A stretch of DNA of 64,000 nt from Hydrangea macrophylla. Lineage: Eukaryota; Streptophyta; Magnoliopsida; Cornales; Hydrangeaceae. Of this stretch, positions 31,469 to 44,300 are shown one piece after another. The notes beneath the pieces were generated by a model. That model worked only from the letters and a program-made list of their open reading frames with translations, did no database searches and was not told the origin of the DNA. Every line of letters begins with the position of its first letter. Positions within the stretch are counted from its first letter, which is position 1. The position numbers were made by a program, and so were the translations under genes. Location of the stretch: NCBI GenBank assembly GCA_033977485.1, contig CM066984.1:49030600-49094599 (forward strand), read 5' to 3'.

Positions 31469-31916
31469 AATTGTCCAAACAGTCCAAGGGGATGAAATAA
31501 CCAAGCTTATATAGTGGGTGGGTGTGCCACATGTCAAAACATGAAACAAAGTTAAAAAACAACGATCTATACATGGAAATCAAGTGGGACCAGATGGTAA
31601 TCGATTTGCATCTGTTATTTCAAGGCAATAGATTTGTTAAGATGGCAATCGATTGGGATAGTGCCATGTAATGGATTCAGATCGACAGGATGGCAATCAT
31701 TTTGAAAAACAAGGCAAGTAATTATTACTCAAAAGATGGCATTCGATTGTAAATTATGGCAATTGATTGTGGTTTAAAGTTTATCAAAGACAAGGATGAG
31801 TCCAAGGGTCTTAATTATATATACAGAAATATTATTTACCAATTTCTGGAAAAAATATATATATATACAGAAATACAATAGTATTATAAAAATGCAGGGT
31901 ATTGTTTCACCCCCTT

Positions 31917-32225
31917 CTAAATAAAGATTTCATCCCCGAAATTTGAACTAAACAAAATTGGATGCTTCTCACGGATCTCTAGCCCTACCTCCCAAGAAGC
32001 TTTTCCTTCATTGTGGAACATCCACTGAACCTTCAACAAAGGAATTTCCTTATTCCTCAACTTCTTAACTCCTCGATCCATAATTTGTACGAGTCCTTCA
32101 TGGAACAATACATTGTCAATTACCTTGATGTCCTCAAAGTTGATTTCATGACTCAGATTGTGAGCACACTTCCTCAACATACTAACGTGAAAGTCGTTGT
32201 GAACCCCTAACATCTTAGGAGGCAA
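31917..32225 (-). pseudogene. Integrase C-terminus and chromodomain of inverted Tekay-like element
   Basis: 102-residue frame, LPPKMLGVHNDFHVSMLRKC, then MDRGVKKLRNKEIPLLKVQW, then KASWEVGLEIREKHPILF. This is the end of a chromovirus integrase plus chromodomain, as at 24761-24900 but better kept. Sequence upstream on the minus strand (32226 onward) is degenerate. Confidence 0.85.
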
Positions 32226-33385
32226 CGCAAGTCTTCAGGCAATTTTCTCTATACATGCTGGGATCTTGAGGTGGTAAAGCTTGAGTAGTACACAATCTCC
32301 TTCTTAGCGAACTTAATTTCTCTCATCGTTGTTCTTCATTACTTCTTATGTCGGGTCTATTATTGTCATCATCTTCTCTTTCTCTACTTGAACTTTCTTG
32401 CTATTTCTTGTACAAGGCTATGTCCAAGAAATTCTTCATCTTCGATCTTTGCTTCTGTATTGGTCATAGGCACGATCTTCAGTATAGGGCTTCAAATATC
32501 GTGATGACTATACCTCACTTTATTGTTGTAGGTGATCATTGATCAGCAATGTATGAGTCCCTACTTGCTTCTATTCTCAATATGTCATGAGCATTCATGG
32601 TTAATGATGCAAACTTTCCTAGATGTTCTCGACGTTGCTGATGTGGTACTGCCATAAGCTAGTAATGTATCTTCCATCGCTACACTAATGCATCAGGTCT
32701 GACCATTAGCTAGTGGATGAATTGTGGTGCTAGTCTTTGGGTGATGTTCTCAGTGTTCTCTGTGGAGTTTTCCAAGACTGTGATGTTCTCAGTGTTCTCA
32801 GTGGTCTGACCATTACTTCTTGTCGTTGTTGTCATCGTATTTTGTGACATCGCTATGCTTAACGACCTCGGGGGTTCGCCCACCTTATGGTTGTCCTTAC
32901 TTGATTTGCTAAAACATGGGTGGCTTTGCAAACAAGTCTGAGCGGAGTACGTAGGGTTTCTCAAAGGACTTATCCTCATTGTTACCTATGGCAGCACTAG
33001 TACTGACTTTTCAAAAGTCTGGATTATTGCTTTGATTATACCGGTATGGTCAACTTCCAAGGGAAATGTGTTGATTGGCTCCTTCACTGACTCCTGATTG
33101 CCTGAAATGATTCGCACAATGTAGGAGCTGGGAAGATTCTTATGTCCCCACGTATTAGTTATGTCTATATGGTTTGACTCAGCCTATCACGTCTTAGGCT
33201 AACCATCACTTATTGCATCTAACGTGATATCTATAACAAAATCGTAGTCCCCAAAGTGATTGAAATAGCAAATTAGATGGATTTATCAAGAACAAGGTTG
33301 GTTTTGAGAAAGCATACGTGACGTGACACTCATAAACAGAAGTATAAAAACAGAAAAGATATGATCCGTTCAGGATGAGAATGTA
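32226..33385. other. Degenerate element remnant, identity unclear
   Basis: Between the inverted chromodomain and the first LINE C base. No RT, RNase H or integrase core motif is visible, so the inverted chromovirus has lost most of pol or is interrupted. A minus-strand 89-residue frame (32710-32979) rich in Thr/Asn/Glu with ENTENIT repeats is unrecognised and may be a gag remnant or chance. Confidence 0.4.
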
Positions 33386-35955
33386 AATCTTGAATACACA
33401 ACTTCGTGCCCTCCTTGCTGTGAAGAATGAAAATCAGGGTCAGGCCTTTGTTTCCCATCCTGATTACTCTTCTTCAAAGAGGGGGCTTTCCCTTGCTAAT
33501 AACACCCCTTTACGGGGTAATGGTAGTAGGGGAGGGAGGGGCAATTCTGGAGGAAGTAATAGCTGGAGGGAAACTCAGTTTGAAAGATTTGATATCTGCC
33601 CAGGAGCCCATCTCCCTATTTCTTTTAATTCAAAAAACTGTGAGGTTTCTACTGCTCATACTGTTCTTAATGTTTCAGCCCATTCTTTAGAGAATCAAAC
33701 AAATTTTTCTGAAAATTCTTCTTGTGATCTCTCTAAGTTGTCTAACACTGGGCCCAAGGTGTTTGGCGCGTGTGTGAGCCCCAACGGTCATGGTGCAGCT
33801 GACAAGCACATGGGTAGTCTTTCTTTATCCGCAAATTCCGGTGATGTGGCCTCTCAATGTCCTGAGGCTCCCACTTCGGTTACAGACGTGGTAAGTGGGA
33901 GTGAAGCCAACGGGCAGAATTATGCCAACAGTGCTGTACAAAAACCTAGTTTGGACAGTGCAGCGCAAGCTGGATGTGTTGCCCCCTACACGCAATATGG
34001 TGGGCACAAGCACCAAGGCCGGGTCTTTTGAGGCTGACAAGTACATGGGCGTACCCCACTTTTCCCTATTACCTGGCGCTTTGTCCACTGCATCAAACCT
34101 CCAAAATTCAGCAACATGCCACTTGAGCCTTGCCCTTGAGCCCACATACTCCAATGCATCAACAGTGAGTCAAAAGGTTACCTACCCTTTACCCTTAAAA
34201 TCCGGAGATGTGTCTCCCTTACATTCACCAAATTTTTTTAATTCATCTTCTCCTATAGTTAATGACTCGCATATAGGGGCCCACCAACCAACTTTATCTC
34301 TTGCTGAAGTGGATTTGTATTCCACTCACGTGGACAGCTCTACCAATTACAAGAAAACTCCCACCTCTGTTCCTACTTCCTCTACAACCAAACTGCATGG
34401 TCCCCAACTAGTAAGTTTAGAGAAGCTGCCTGCTAGAAATCAGATTGAGCTTAACAACACCAAGACTTGGGCTTCTTTGGTTACTCCCCAGAATTCTCTA
34501 TGCTTTAAGCTGAATTACATAAAACCTCGGGAAGGAGAAAGAAATCAGCACCTCAGTATCCCAAAGGAGGTTTACATAGAAGGAAGCCATGCTTGGCATA
34601 ACACATTAGTTGGGTATTTCATTGGGAAGAAAATTCCTTTCTCATTTGTCAAGAATGCTACAAAAAGATTATGGGGAAAAAAGGGTCTGCATGATATGGT
34701 AGCCACTGATTCAGGCTTTTTCTTCTTTAAATTCAATAGTGAAGAGGAGTGTTTGGCTATTCTTGAAGGAGGTCCATGGCATGTGAGTGGATAGCCAATT
34801 ATTATGAGGAAATGGCAGTCTGGCCTTACTCTCTCCAGGGAGGCAATATCCACAATTCCGGTGTGGGTTCATATTTATAATATTCCACTGGAACTGTGGA
34901 ACCCTTTGGGGTTAAGCCATATAGCAAGTGCTATAGGGAAACCTCTGCATGTAGCTAAAGTCACTGCTGACGGAAGACGAATCTCATATGCTCGAATATG
35001 CATTGAGCTCAATGCCAAACATGAGTTACTTAAAGAGCTTGTAATTGATTTTGAAGACCTTCTTACTGGTGAAATTGAGCCCATTTACCTTCCAATTCAA
35101 TACCAATGGAATCCTATTCGTTGTGCTAAATGCAAGAAATTTGGCCATGATTGTGCTAAACTACCTAAAGCTCCAATCTAGGCCCAGAAAGCCCCTCCTG
35201 TTACTCAAGAAAATACTGCAGATGCATGGCAAACCAAAAATAAGGGCAAGTTCAGTAGAGTTGAAAAAACAGGCACTACATCAAATCCGGCTACTATGCA
35301 TGAACCCACATTTGGTATTACTAAAGACACTGCCAAAACTGAGATAATTTCAGATATTCACTTGAATTCTTATGCTCCTGTCAGTCCCAAGAGTCTGGCT
35401 TTGAAGAGTAATAGGTTCTCCTCCTTGGAAGTAGTCAATGAGGAAGATGATCCAAGAGTTCTGCCAGCTTATACGATGGAAGGAGCACCTGTTCTAACCA
35501 AAGGTCCAAATGTTATATTACCCACTGTAGAGGATTCACAGATTTCTAGTGATAGATCAACTCCTTTAATTAAGGAGGATGTTCAAGCTGAACTAACAAC
35601 TATCAACTCTTGTGAAGATAATAATTCCATGCAGATTGAAGATACTCAAGACCAAGCTTTTAAATTTCAAAATATTGAGATTTTAGTTGTGGAAAAGAAA
35701 GAACAAGCTAACATTTCTCTAAACTCTCTAAGCACAAATTTGGTGGAAGAAAAACCATCTCAGCAAACCTCTATTTCTGGGCAGCAGAACTATGCAGATG
35801 ATAAGGATTGTCAGGAACATGCAATGATAGAGGAAGCCAATGAATATGCCTCATATCTATCCTCCTCACAGAAGGATGCTCTCTATCTGGACTCAGGTCA
35901 GATCTCTCCTCTTGTCTCCCCTGTTAATAAAATTCAGAATGGTATTAGTCTATAA
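33386..35955 (+). pseudogene. LINE C ORF1 (DUF4283 / zinc-knuckle RNA-binding protein), broken
   Basis: Contains WRETQFERFDIC near 33570, then a frameshift near 33960-34000. DUF4283 follows (SHAWHNTLVGYFIGKK near 34585, SGFFFFKFNSEEECLAILEGGPWHVSG), with a TAG at 34792 where LINE D has CAG. The zinc knuckle CAKCKKFGHDC is near 35128, then another TAG at 35179, then a variable acidic tail to 35955. ORF1 of plant LINEs binds RNA in the retrotransposition particle (family knowledge). Confidence 0.85.
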
Positions 35956-36009
35956 GGAATATAAAAGGATCGTCCTCAGGAAGGAGGAAAAACCTCATAA
36001 AAGAAATTA

Positions 36010-37510
36010 ATGATTATAAGCTGCTGGAATATAAGGGGTCTCAACCAACCCTCTAAACAATTTGAGGTTGCTAAATTTATTTTTCAAAATAATCTTGATG
36101 TTATTGGTATTGTTGAAACCAAAGTTAGACAGTCTAATGAAGATTTGATCAAAAGGAACATTTTTAAAAATTGGAACCTTGTTACCAATAGTGCTACCAC
36201 ATCAGTTGGTAGAATTTGGGTTGGTTGGAATCCTGATAAAGTTAAACTTTCTATCCTTAAAACCAACCCCCAAGTTATTCATACTCTTATTGAAAATGAT
36301 GACCAAAGCATAGCCTTTAAAGCGTCTTTTATTTATGGAGCAAACACTGGCCCTGAAAGAGTTAATCTTTGGGCTACCTTGAAATCTATTTCTAGATCTA
36401 GTCATTCAACCAATCCTAATCACATTGTTTTGGGGGACTTTAATGTTGTTTTGAATACCAATGAGATTTCTGATGCCAATGTTTGCCTGAATTCTGAAAT
36501 TAATGATTTTACTGAATGTGTGAACCACCTCTGTCTGTCTGACCTGCGATATTCTGGGGAGTTTTTCACTTGGTGTAATAGGAGATATGGGAAACCTGAC
36601 TTTACAGAAAGGAAATTAGACAGAGCATTAGTTAACCAAGCTTGGCTGGATAATTTTCCTGATGCTTTTACTCACTTCCACAAGCCAGGTATCTCTGATC
36701 ATTCATCTATTATTACTTATGTTGATAGAAAAGCTAGCAAGAAGGGTAGATCCTTTAAATTCTATAACTTTTGGACTCAACTTGATAACTACTCTGATGT
36801 GGTTTCCCAAGCCTGGAACTCCAATGTTAGCGGCACTCTCCAGTACCAAATATGCCATAAACTTAGAATTGTCAAACATGAGTTAAAAAAGTTTAGCAAA
36901 AAGTTTTATGGTAAGGAAAAACTTCAAGCTGACAAAGCGAGAGAAGAGTTGGAGAATGTCCAATCTGACCTTCTTCAAAATCCTTATGACACTAATCTTT
37001 TAACCAAGCAAAAAGTTTGCATGAAACTTTTCCTTGACTCTATTTGGATTGAAGAAGAGACTCTCAAACAGAAATCTAGAATTCAATGGTTAGAGGGAGG
37101 TGATAAAAACTCTAGATATTTCTTTAATTATATCAAAGAGAGAAGGAATAGGAATAGAATTTTCAAATTGGAAAAACCTAACGGCCAGTTTACTTGTAAT
37201 ATTGAAGATGCAAAAAATGAAGCTGTTAGATATTTCAAAACTCTCCTGGGTACTTCTGCTACAAAATCTTACCCGGGTATTGATACTTTAAGTCAATTTA
37301 TCCATAAGAGGATACCTGAGAACCTTGTGATGAGTCTTGATAGTGTTCCCACCTCCGAAGAGATTAAAGTCGCTTTTTTCTCATTACATGACAACAAAGC
37401 TCCGGGTCCGGATGGTTTTAATGCCTATTTTTTTAAACAGTCTTGGCACATTGTGGGATCTAATGTCATATCTGCTATTACTGAATTTTTCACCACCGGA
37501 GAAATGCTTA
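36010..37510 (+). CDS. LINE C ORF2: endonuclease and RT start
   Basis: MIISCWNIRGLNQPSKQ opens an AP-endonuclease-like domain (ETKV, VLGDFNVVLN, SDHSSI; about residues 1-235). A linker helix region follows (LKQKSRIQWLEGGDKNSRYF) and the RT start (NKAPGPDGFNAYFF near residue 465). The domain nicks target DNA and RT copies LINE RNA at the nick. Interrupted after TGEML at 37510 by a solo LTR. Confidence 0.9.
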
Positions 37511-38144
37511 TGATACGAACCCCGCCAATAATGTGACGAAACCCGTAACACGATTAATGTCTCGGACCGTTCTACTGTCAGATTCAATGGAAACCGCGAC
37601 CCAACACCTATAACAGATGCGAACCTTGGTATAAAGGATGAAGACGCCACAATCAAGGATGGAAAACTCGATTGATAAGTCCAGGTATGAACGCCACAGA
37701 GTAAATCTGATAAGTTCGAATAGTTCTTCAAAGAACCAAAGAGAAAACTCTCACAATATTATTAATGATCAAAACTGAATATTACAAACCCTAAAACTGT
37801 TTAAATAGCTGAGGCTTAAAGTTGGGCCCTTTTAAGCCTACGAAATATTATGGTCCAATATAATTCATCCCAAAACTAAAATAAAAGGAAACTAATGAAT
37901 ATAAAAAATCCCTAAGTTGGCATGCAAGCCTATAATTTATTCTAGAGCTTGAATCATGGACACCCAGCCTTGTGGATCACTAGTATCCTCCTTTGGGCCA
38001 CTCAGATTAGTCTCAACCCAAATTTGTTGAACCAGCCCATTGAGATTGTCCTTGAACCGCTTTGCTCGCGCCCTTGTAACCGGACCAATTGGCACGTGGT
38101 TCGGGTCTGCATTCCACCTTGTGCTAGCCGCCATGTTCTCATCA
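37511..38144 (-). mobile_element. 634-bp solo LTR in LINE C ORF2, TSD GCTTA
   Basis: On the + strand begins TGATACGAACC and ends TTCTCATCA; flanked by GCTTA (37506-37510 and 38145-38149). Read on the minus strand it starts TGATGAGAAC and is open for GPVTRARAKRFKDNLNGLVQ (37937-38134), the same LTR-encoded motif as the CRM-like element. It shares GAAGACGCCACAATC, GATTGATAAGTC and GACCCAACRCCTATAA phrases with the three-LTR element, so all three belong to one LTR superfamily. Confidence 0.92.
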
Positions 38145-39457
38145 GCTTAGAGAGTCTAATGCAACTATTATCGCTTTGATTCCTAAAGTCCCCAATCCTT
38201 CTAAGATGGGGGACTTTAGGCCAATATCTTGTTGTAATACAATCTACAAATGCATTTCGAAAATCATTGCTAATAAACTCCAAATGGTTCTTCCCTCTAT
38301 TATTGATCAAGCTCAATCAGCCTTTGTCAAAGGGAGGAAAATTAGTGACAATGTTTTACTTGCTCAAGATCTTTTAAGAGATTACCATAAAACTGGAGGT
38401 AAACCTCGGGCTGCCGCCAAGGTGGATCTTATGAAAGCATATGACCATGTTAATTGGAGTTTCCTTTTTGATCTTCTTAATATTTTAGGTTTTCCTCCTT
38501 TATTGAGAAAATGGATCAAAGCTTGTATATCTACACCAAGGTATTCCATTAATTTTAATGGTGAATCAGTGGGATACTTTGATGGAGCAAAAGGTCTTAG
38601 GCAGGGTGATCCCATGCCCCCTTACCTTTTTGTAATCATTATGGATGCTTTGAGCCAACTTCTACAATCTAACATCCAGAATAGTTCCTTTTCTTTCCAC
38701 TGGAAATGCGACAAAATGAAAATCTCACATCTTTGCTTCGCTGATGACTTAATTATTCTTTTAAATGGGTACTTGGAGTCAGCAAAACTTATAAGACATA
38801 CTTTGAATCAATTTTATGATATTTCTGGCTTGCAAGCTAATAATACTAAAAGATGTCTTTTCTTATCAGGGGTTGATGATAACTTGGCCACTGATTTGTT
38901 AAGTGAACTCCATTTTTCTAAAGGGAGTCTTCCCTTAAAGTATTTAGGTGTTCCTTTGATTACCACTAAATTAAAGAAATGCCATTGTGAAGAGCTTATT
39001 TCTAAAATTTGTTCTCGTATTAACTCTTGGAAATCCAAATTACTTTCCTTTGCTGGTAGGACTCAACTTATCCGTTCTGTGTTATCTGGGATTCAACTTT
39101 TTTGGTCTGGAATGTTTATATTACCTAAAAGTGTGCTTAAATAGGTGGAACAATGTATGAACAGATTTCTTTGGAGTGGAGGAACTGAAAGAATACATGG
39201 TGCTAAAATTGCTTGGGTGAATGTTTGTAAACCCAAAGAAGAGGGAGGCCTCGGTCTAAAGGACATTTTTCTTACGAACACAGTGCTCAATTTGAAACAT
39301 TTAGGGAGTATTCTTGACCCTTCTAATAACTCGTTATGGAAAAAGTGGATCCACATGTACATGCTCAAATCCAAAAGCATTTGGGAGGTGAAAGCCCCTG
39401 GACAATGCTCTTGGTATTGGAGAAAGCTATTAAAGCTTAGGAGTATAGCAAAGATAC
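38145..39457 (+). pseudogene. LINE C ORF2: rest of RT and C-terminal part
   Basis: Continues RT: SNATIIALIPKVPNPSKMGD, QSAFVKGRKISDNVLLAQD, LRQGDPMPPYLF and catalytic CFADDLIILLN near 38735. A TAG at 39142 replaces the CAG present in LINE D (LPKSVLK then VEQCMNRFLW). It continues to YWRKLLKLRSIAK and ends at the LINE D junction near 39457, before the zf-RVT domain. Confidence 0.88.
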
Positions 39458-39583
39458 CAAGTAACAGTGGGGTAGTAAGATGGGTTAGTGAGAGAAGCTC
39501 TAACCTCTCTCTAGAACATCTTTTTGATTTCTGATTTCTTTTCATATTTTGTTTGTTTCCTTTCTTTTCTTTGCTATGAGAAG

Positions 39584-41133
39584 ATGGGAAAACATAAGAG
39601 TATACTCAAATCTAACATGTCAAGCAAATCTGGTACTATGATTGAGAAGAATGATCAGCTCATTAAGTGGGCCATTGATTCAGTTAGTCCATCCAAGAAG
39701 AATGATATTATTCATAGCAATGGTATTCTGAATGTCCAAGGTGCTTCTATTACTGAACATTGTGGGAAGGATTTTCTTATCTCAAATCCTTCCAAATCTA
39801 TTATGTTTAGTATTGGAGATGGTGGCATCTCTGATCTATCCAAGGTGGATAGCCTTGAGGCATCTAAAGAAGAGATGGTCAATCTAGCAAATCCAGCAGA
39901 TTGGGAAATTCAATCCCCTAGTCAAGTTGAGGTGGAGGGGAGAGGGTCTGATAGATCATCTCTTTTTCCTAAACTACAGGATTCTAATGAATTACTAAGG
40001 AGGAAGTCTCTTGCCCCTAATGCTAGTGAACTTGTCCTTGCCCAAGCTAATAACAGACTGAGGAAAGTGGGAGACTTAAAGGCTAATGGTGTAGAAGGCT
40101 TGTCTTATGGCTCAGTTAACCAGGTCTCTGAGGTGGAAGGGCTTGAAGAAGGTGAATTTCAATGTGATCAACCTTTCAAAGTTGGGTTAGAATCTGCCTT
40201 TAAACTGAATTCTAAATTGGTTGATGAAAATGCTCAATTGAGATATCTGTTGGAGGGTTTGCAAAGACAAAATGAGGCTTCTGCCGGTATTGATAGTTGT
40301 TCAAAGTCTAGGTTTGGGCATGATGATACTAGTGTTCAGAATGTCAAAGAACAGAAATTTGATCCAAAAATTCCTAAAGATTCTATCTCCAAGGAGTTTG
40401 CCATGACTGGGGCCCTCAGATCTCCCACAATTGGACCTAACGGTCACATTATTTCTAACGAGGCATTGAAAAAGCCTGCGTTTGGCGGTGAAGTGGAATC
40501 TGAAATTACTGGCCATACACGCAAGGGTATGGGCACAAGTGCTAAAGCAAGTCATCCGCATATTGCACTGCAGCGCGCTGACAAGCACATGGGCAATCCC
40601 CACTTTCCCACATTACCCGGCGCAATGTCCATGGCAGCTAACCACATGGGCCTTGTACTTGATTCTGCTATTGCTTCAGACTCAACAGTAAGTCACATGA
40701 TCAATTGTCCTTTACCCTTTAAATCCGGAGGTATGTCTCCTAATCAGTCAACTAAGGTGCATAATTCTTCCTCTCCTCAAATGAATAGCATGCAATTGGG
40801 GGCCCACCATCCCACTTTAGCTTTAGACAATTTGTATAATAATGCTACTAACGTGGCTAGTTCTAGTAACAACATGACTACATCCTCTACTGTTCCTATT
40901 CCTTTAACCAAACTGAATGGTCCACCTATACAAGCAAATTCCGAAAATCTACCTACTAAAAATTTAGTTAATCCTAGAGACACCAAGTCTTGGGCTTCTT
41001 TGGTTACCCAACAGAGCTCTTTAGGATTTAAACTAAATTACATTGAACCTCCGGATGGGATTTTTAACCAGCATCTCAGGATTCCAAAGGAAGTTTTCAT
41101 AGAAGGAAGCCATGCTTGGCATAACACACTTGT
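39584..41133 (+). CDS. LINE D ORF1, N-terminal part
   Basis: ATG at 39584 (MGKHKSILKSN) chosen because other copies start MGSNKKK/MGSSKKK; the open frame reaches back to 39524 only through 5' UTR. Motifs: DFLISNPSK, QDSNELLRRK, a long low-complexity Ser/Asn-rich linker, ADKHMGNPHFP, then the DUF4283 start ending SHAWHNTLV at the LINE B insertion. Joined to 47961-49380 it would make an ORF1 of roughly 990 residues. Confidence 0.88.
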
Positions 41134-41329
41134 TTTTTTTTTTTTTTTTTTCGGAAAATGGTAAATAGATTCCAAAAAAGGAGGGAGTACAAAAGTACAA
41201 GGGGCATACCCCAGGATATACAAGAAAAATCAGGGCTCAAAAAAGCAACATGTAGCAAGGACAGCTACCAAACAACATAGATTTAAAACAAGACAAAAAC
41301 CAACAAGCAAACAACAAAAAAGATTGGCA

Positions 41330-44300
41330 TTAAAGCCAATTACAGATAATGGCGTCAAAATTTCTCTGATGTTTCCACTTCACCCTAATAAGAGCATTGA
41401 TTTGAGAAATTAAGCTCTTAAGAGTGATCGCACTAGGACAAAAAATACGTTTGAAAGATCTGTTGTTCCTTTCTTTCCATAACCCATAGACAGTAACTCC
41501 CAAGCACATTTTAGGAATCAAGTGATGCATTTTCTTTCCTTTAAGATGATGAGCCATCCACTGCAAAGTGTCATTCCATCCATGCCCATTCCAGGCCAGT
41601 CCACACCTCTGCATTATTTCCTGCCAAATACCATGAGAGTAAGAGCAAGAAAAGAACAAATGATCATGAGTCTCTTGATGAGAATGACAGAAAACACAAG
41701 CAAGGGGACCAGGGGTAAAAGAGGCAATCCTGTCATGGGTAGACAATCTGTTATGTGCAGCAAGCCACAGGATAATACTCGACCTAGGAGTTCCTCCTTG
41801 GTACCACACACTGTCATGCCAAGGAACAACAGGGTGATGGTTCCGCAAGTGATTCCAAATGAGGGGAGTATTAAATTTCCCCGTAGGGGTAACAAGCCAT
41901 CTTATAGTATCCTGAAGACTGGAAGGTTTGTAGAGATTGGATAAAATAGTCCTAACTTCATCCAGTTCAATGGAGTGGGTTCTAGGCCAATTCCAGTCAC
42001 AATTTCTAATAATGGAACTAACTTTAGCATTAATATTAATAGCAGCATCATAGGCAATTCTAGCAGTATTTTTATCCAAGAGAAGGCCCAAAGGGAGCCA
42101 ATTATCAAACCAAAGAAAAGTGTGTTCACCATTCCCAATTTTATAAGAAAGCAAAGGCTTGGCAACTTGTCTAAGTTTCAACAGTTTTCTCCAATACCAA
42201 GAGCATTGGGAAGGAATTTTGACTTGCCAGAAATTGTTATTTTTCAGCATATACAGATGGATCCAATTTTTCCATAGAGAAATATTCGACGGATCAAGAA
42301 GATTTCCAATGTGTTTGAGATTCAAAACAGTATTAGTTAAAAAAAATGTCTTTGAAACCCAAGCCTCCTTCCTTCTTGGGTCTACAGACTATATCCCAAG
42401 CAATCTTAGCACCATGGCTAATATCAGTGTTACCAGTCCATAAGAATATAGCCATAATTTGAGACACTTGTTTGAGAACTCCTTTGGGCAGAACAAACAT
42501 ACCAGACCAGTAAAGTTGAATACCTGTCAAAACAGAATTAATCAATTGAGCTCTACCAGCATAAGACAGGAATTTAGATTTCCAAGAGTTAACTCTAGCA
42601 CAAATTTTACTAACCAAATCCTCACAATCCTGTTTTTTGAGCTTAGAGGTAATAAGAGGCACCCCAAGGTACCTAACAGGCAAGGTACCTTTAACAAAGT
42701 TGAGGGTAGAAATGATATTATCAGCCATATCCTCTTCAACATTAGAAAAAAAGAGACAACTTTTAGTATTATTAGCTTGAAGCCCAGTGAAGAGATAAAA
42801 TTGGTTGAGAACATTTCTAATAACAGTAGCAGTTTCAACATCTCCATTCATAAGGATAAGAAGGTCATCAGCAAAACAGAGATGGGATATTTGGAGCTTA
42901 TCACACTTCCAATGATACTTGTAAGGGCTAATCCTAATGAAATGATGGAGCATTTGACTAAGGGTATCCATGACAAGGACAAAAAGATAAGGAGAGATTG
43001 GGTCACCTTGTCTGATACCCTTAGCTCCAGCAAAGAAACCCACAGACTCACCATTGAAATTAATAGAGTACTTAGGAGTAGTAATGCAAGCAGTAATCCA
43101 TTTCTTTAAATTGGGGGGGAAACCAAGAACATCCAATAAGTCAATGAGATACTCCCAACTCACACTATCATAGGCTTTCATGATATCTACCTTAGCAGCC
43201 ACTCTAGGTTTACCCAAGGGTTTGTGGTAATCCCTAAGGAGGTCTTGAGCAAGAAGAACGTTGTCACTAATTTTCCTACCTTTTACAAAAGCGGATTGGG
43301 CCTGGTCAACCATAGTAGGGAGGATCATTTGAAGTCTATTGGCTATGATTTTAGAGATACATTTGTACACAGTATTGCAGCAAGCAATGGGCCTAAAATC
43401 TCCCATCCGGGAGGGATTGGGAACTTTAGGAACCAGAGCAATAAGCGTAGTATTAGCCACTTTAAGCATCTCACCACTATGAAAAAACTCCCTAATAGCA
43501 GCAGTAAAAGAAGGACCAGTAATAGCCCACGAATTCTTAAAGAAAAAAGAGTTATAGCCATCTGGACCAGGAGCCTTATTACTATGCATACTGAATAAAG
43601 TGTTCTTGATCTCAATATCAGAAGGGATCCTATCCAACTCTGCCATAAGCTCCAGAGGAACTCTTTTATGGATAACACTTCTAAGGGCTTCTTTACCAGG
43701 ATAAACATGATTAGAAGCAGTACCAAGCATGTTTTGAAAATACCTAATAGCTTCATCCTTAGCTTCATTACAACTAGTAGTGAAAGTCCCATTAGGTTTT
43801 TCAAGCATAAAAATTCTTTTCATGTTTCTCCTAGACTTAATAGACATATGAAAGTATCTAGAATTTTTATCTCCAGCATCTAACCATTGTAGTCTAGATT
43901 TTTGTTTAAGGATTTCCTCCTCAACCCAAATAGCTTCATGAAAAATTTTCAAAGAAATATTGTGCCAGTCAATCAAGCCCAGGTTTTCTGGATCTCGAAT
44001 TAAAAGGGCTTGGGCTCTTTTTAAATCTTCTCTAGCTTTGTCAGCATTAATCCTTTCTTGTCCAAGGGTAAGTTTGCTAAACTGCTTAAGTTCCTTTTTA
44101 AGGGACCTGAGCTTGTGGCAGAGTTGAAATTGGGCAGTTCCTTCAACAGTAATATCCCAAGCATTTTTAACAAAATCATTGTAGGAGTCCAATTTAGTCC
44201 AGTAGTTATAGAATTTAAAAGCCCTACCTTTCCTACTCTTACTTTTATCAATATGAACAACAATAGGAGAATGATCAGAGATACCTGGAACCTGGAAGTG

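Larger units (their letters stand above)
27151..31906 (-). mobile_element. Inverted LTR of a second Tekay-like chromovirus (interrupted)
   Basis: Minus-strand LTR start TGAAACAATACCCTGC at 31906, just downstream of a minus-strand chromodomain (31917-32225). The LTR occupies 31906-31372 and 28450-27151, with a three-LTR element inserted at 28451-31366. It is homologous to the plus LTR at 24959-27150 read in reverse: the accAAGTGAGT...GGTGTGTTTGG stretch at 28166-28200 pairs with the complement of 25485-25545, and both have pyrimidine then TA runs. The distal end is missing, probably cut by the plus-strand element. It contains CACTCAGCTC-like repeats at 27230-27430 and several CAATCGATTGG motifs. 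Confidence 0.7.
33386..39457 (+). mobile_element. LINE C: 5'-truncated plant L1-type LINE
   Basis: Starts inside ORF1 (LNTQLRALLAVKNENQ) after unrelated sequence. ORF1 to about 35955, ORF2 from 36010, a 634-bp solo LTR at 37511-38144, then ORF2 until the sequence changes near 39457 to the 5' UTR of LINE D. Its 3' end is not in the window, so a TSD cannot be checked. It is closely related to LINE D. Confidence 0.85.

Noticed and set aside
32710..32979. Possible gag of the inverted chromovirus
   Set aside because: No capsid motif or CCHC box is visible; kept only as an unclear remnant.
42459..43109. 216-residue + strand frame and many others opposite LINE ORF2s
   Set aside because: Antisense shadows of the minus-strand LINE B ORF2; the real coding strand carries endonuclease and RT motifs.
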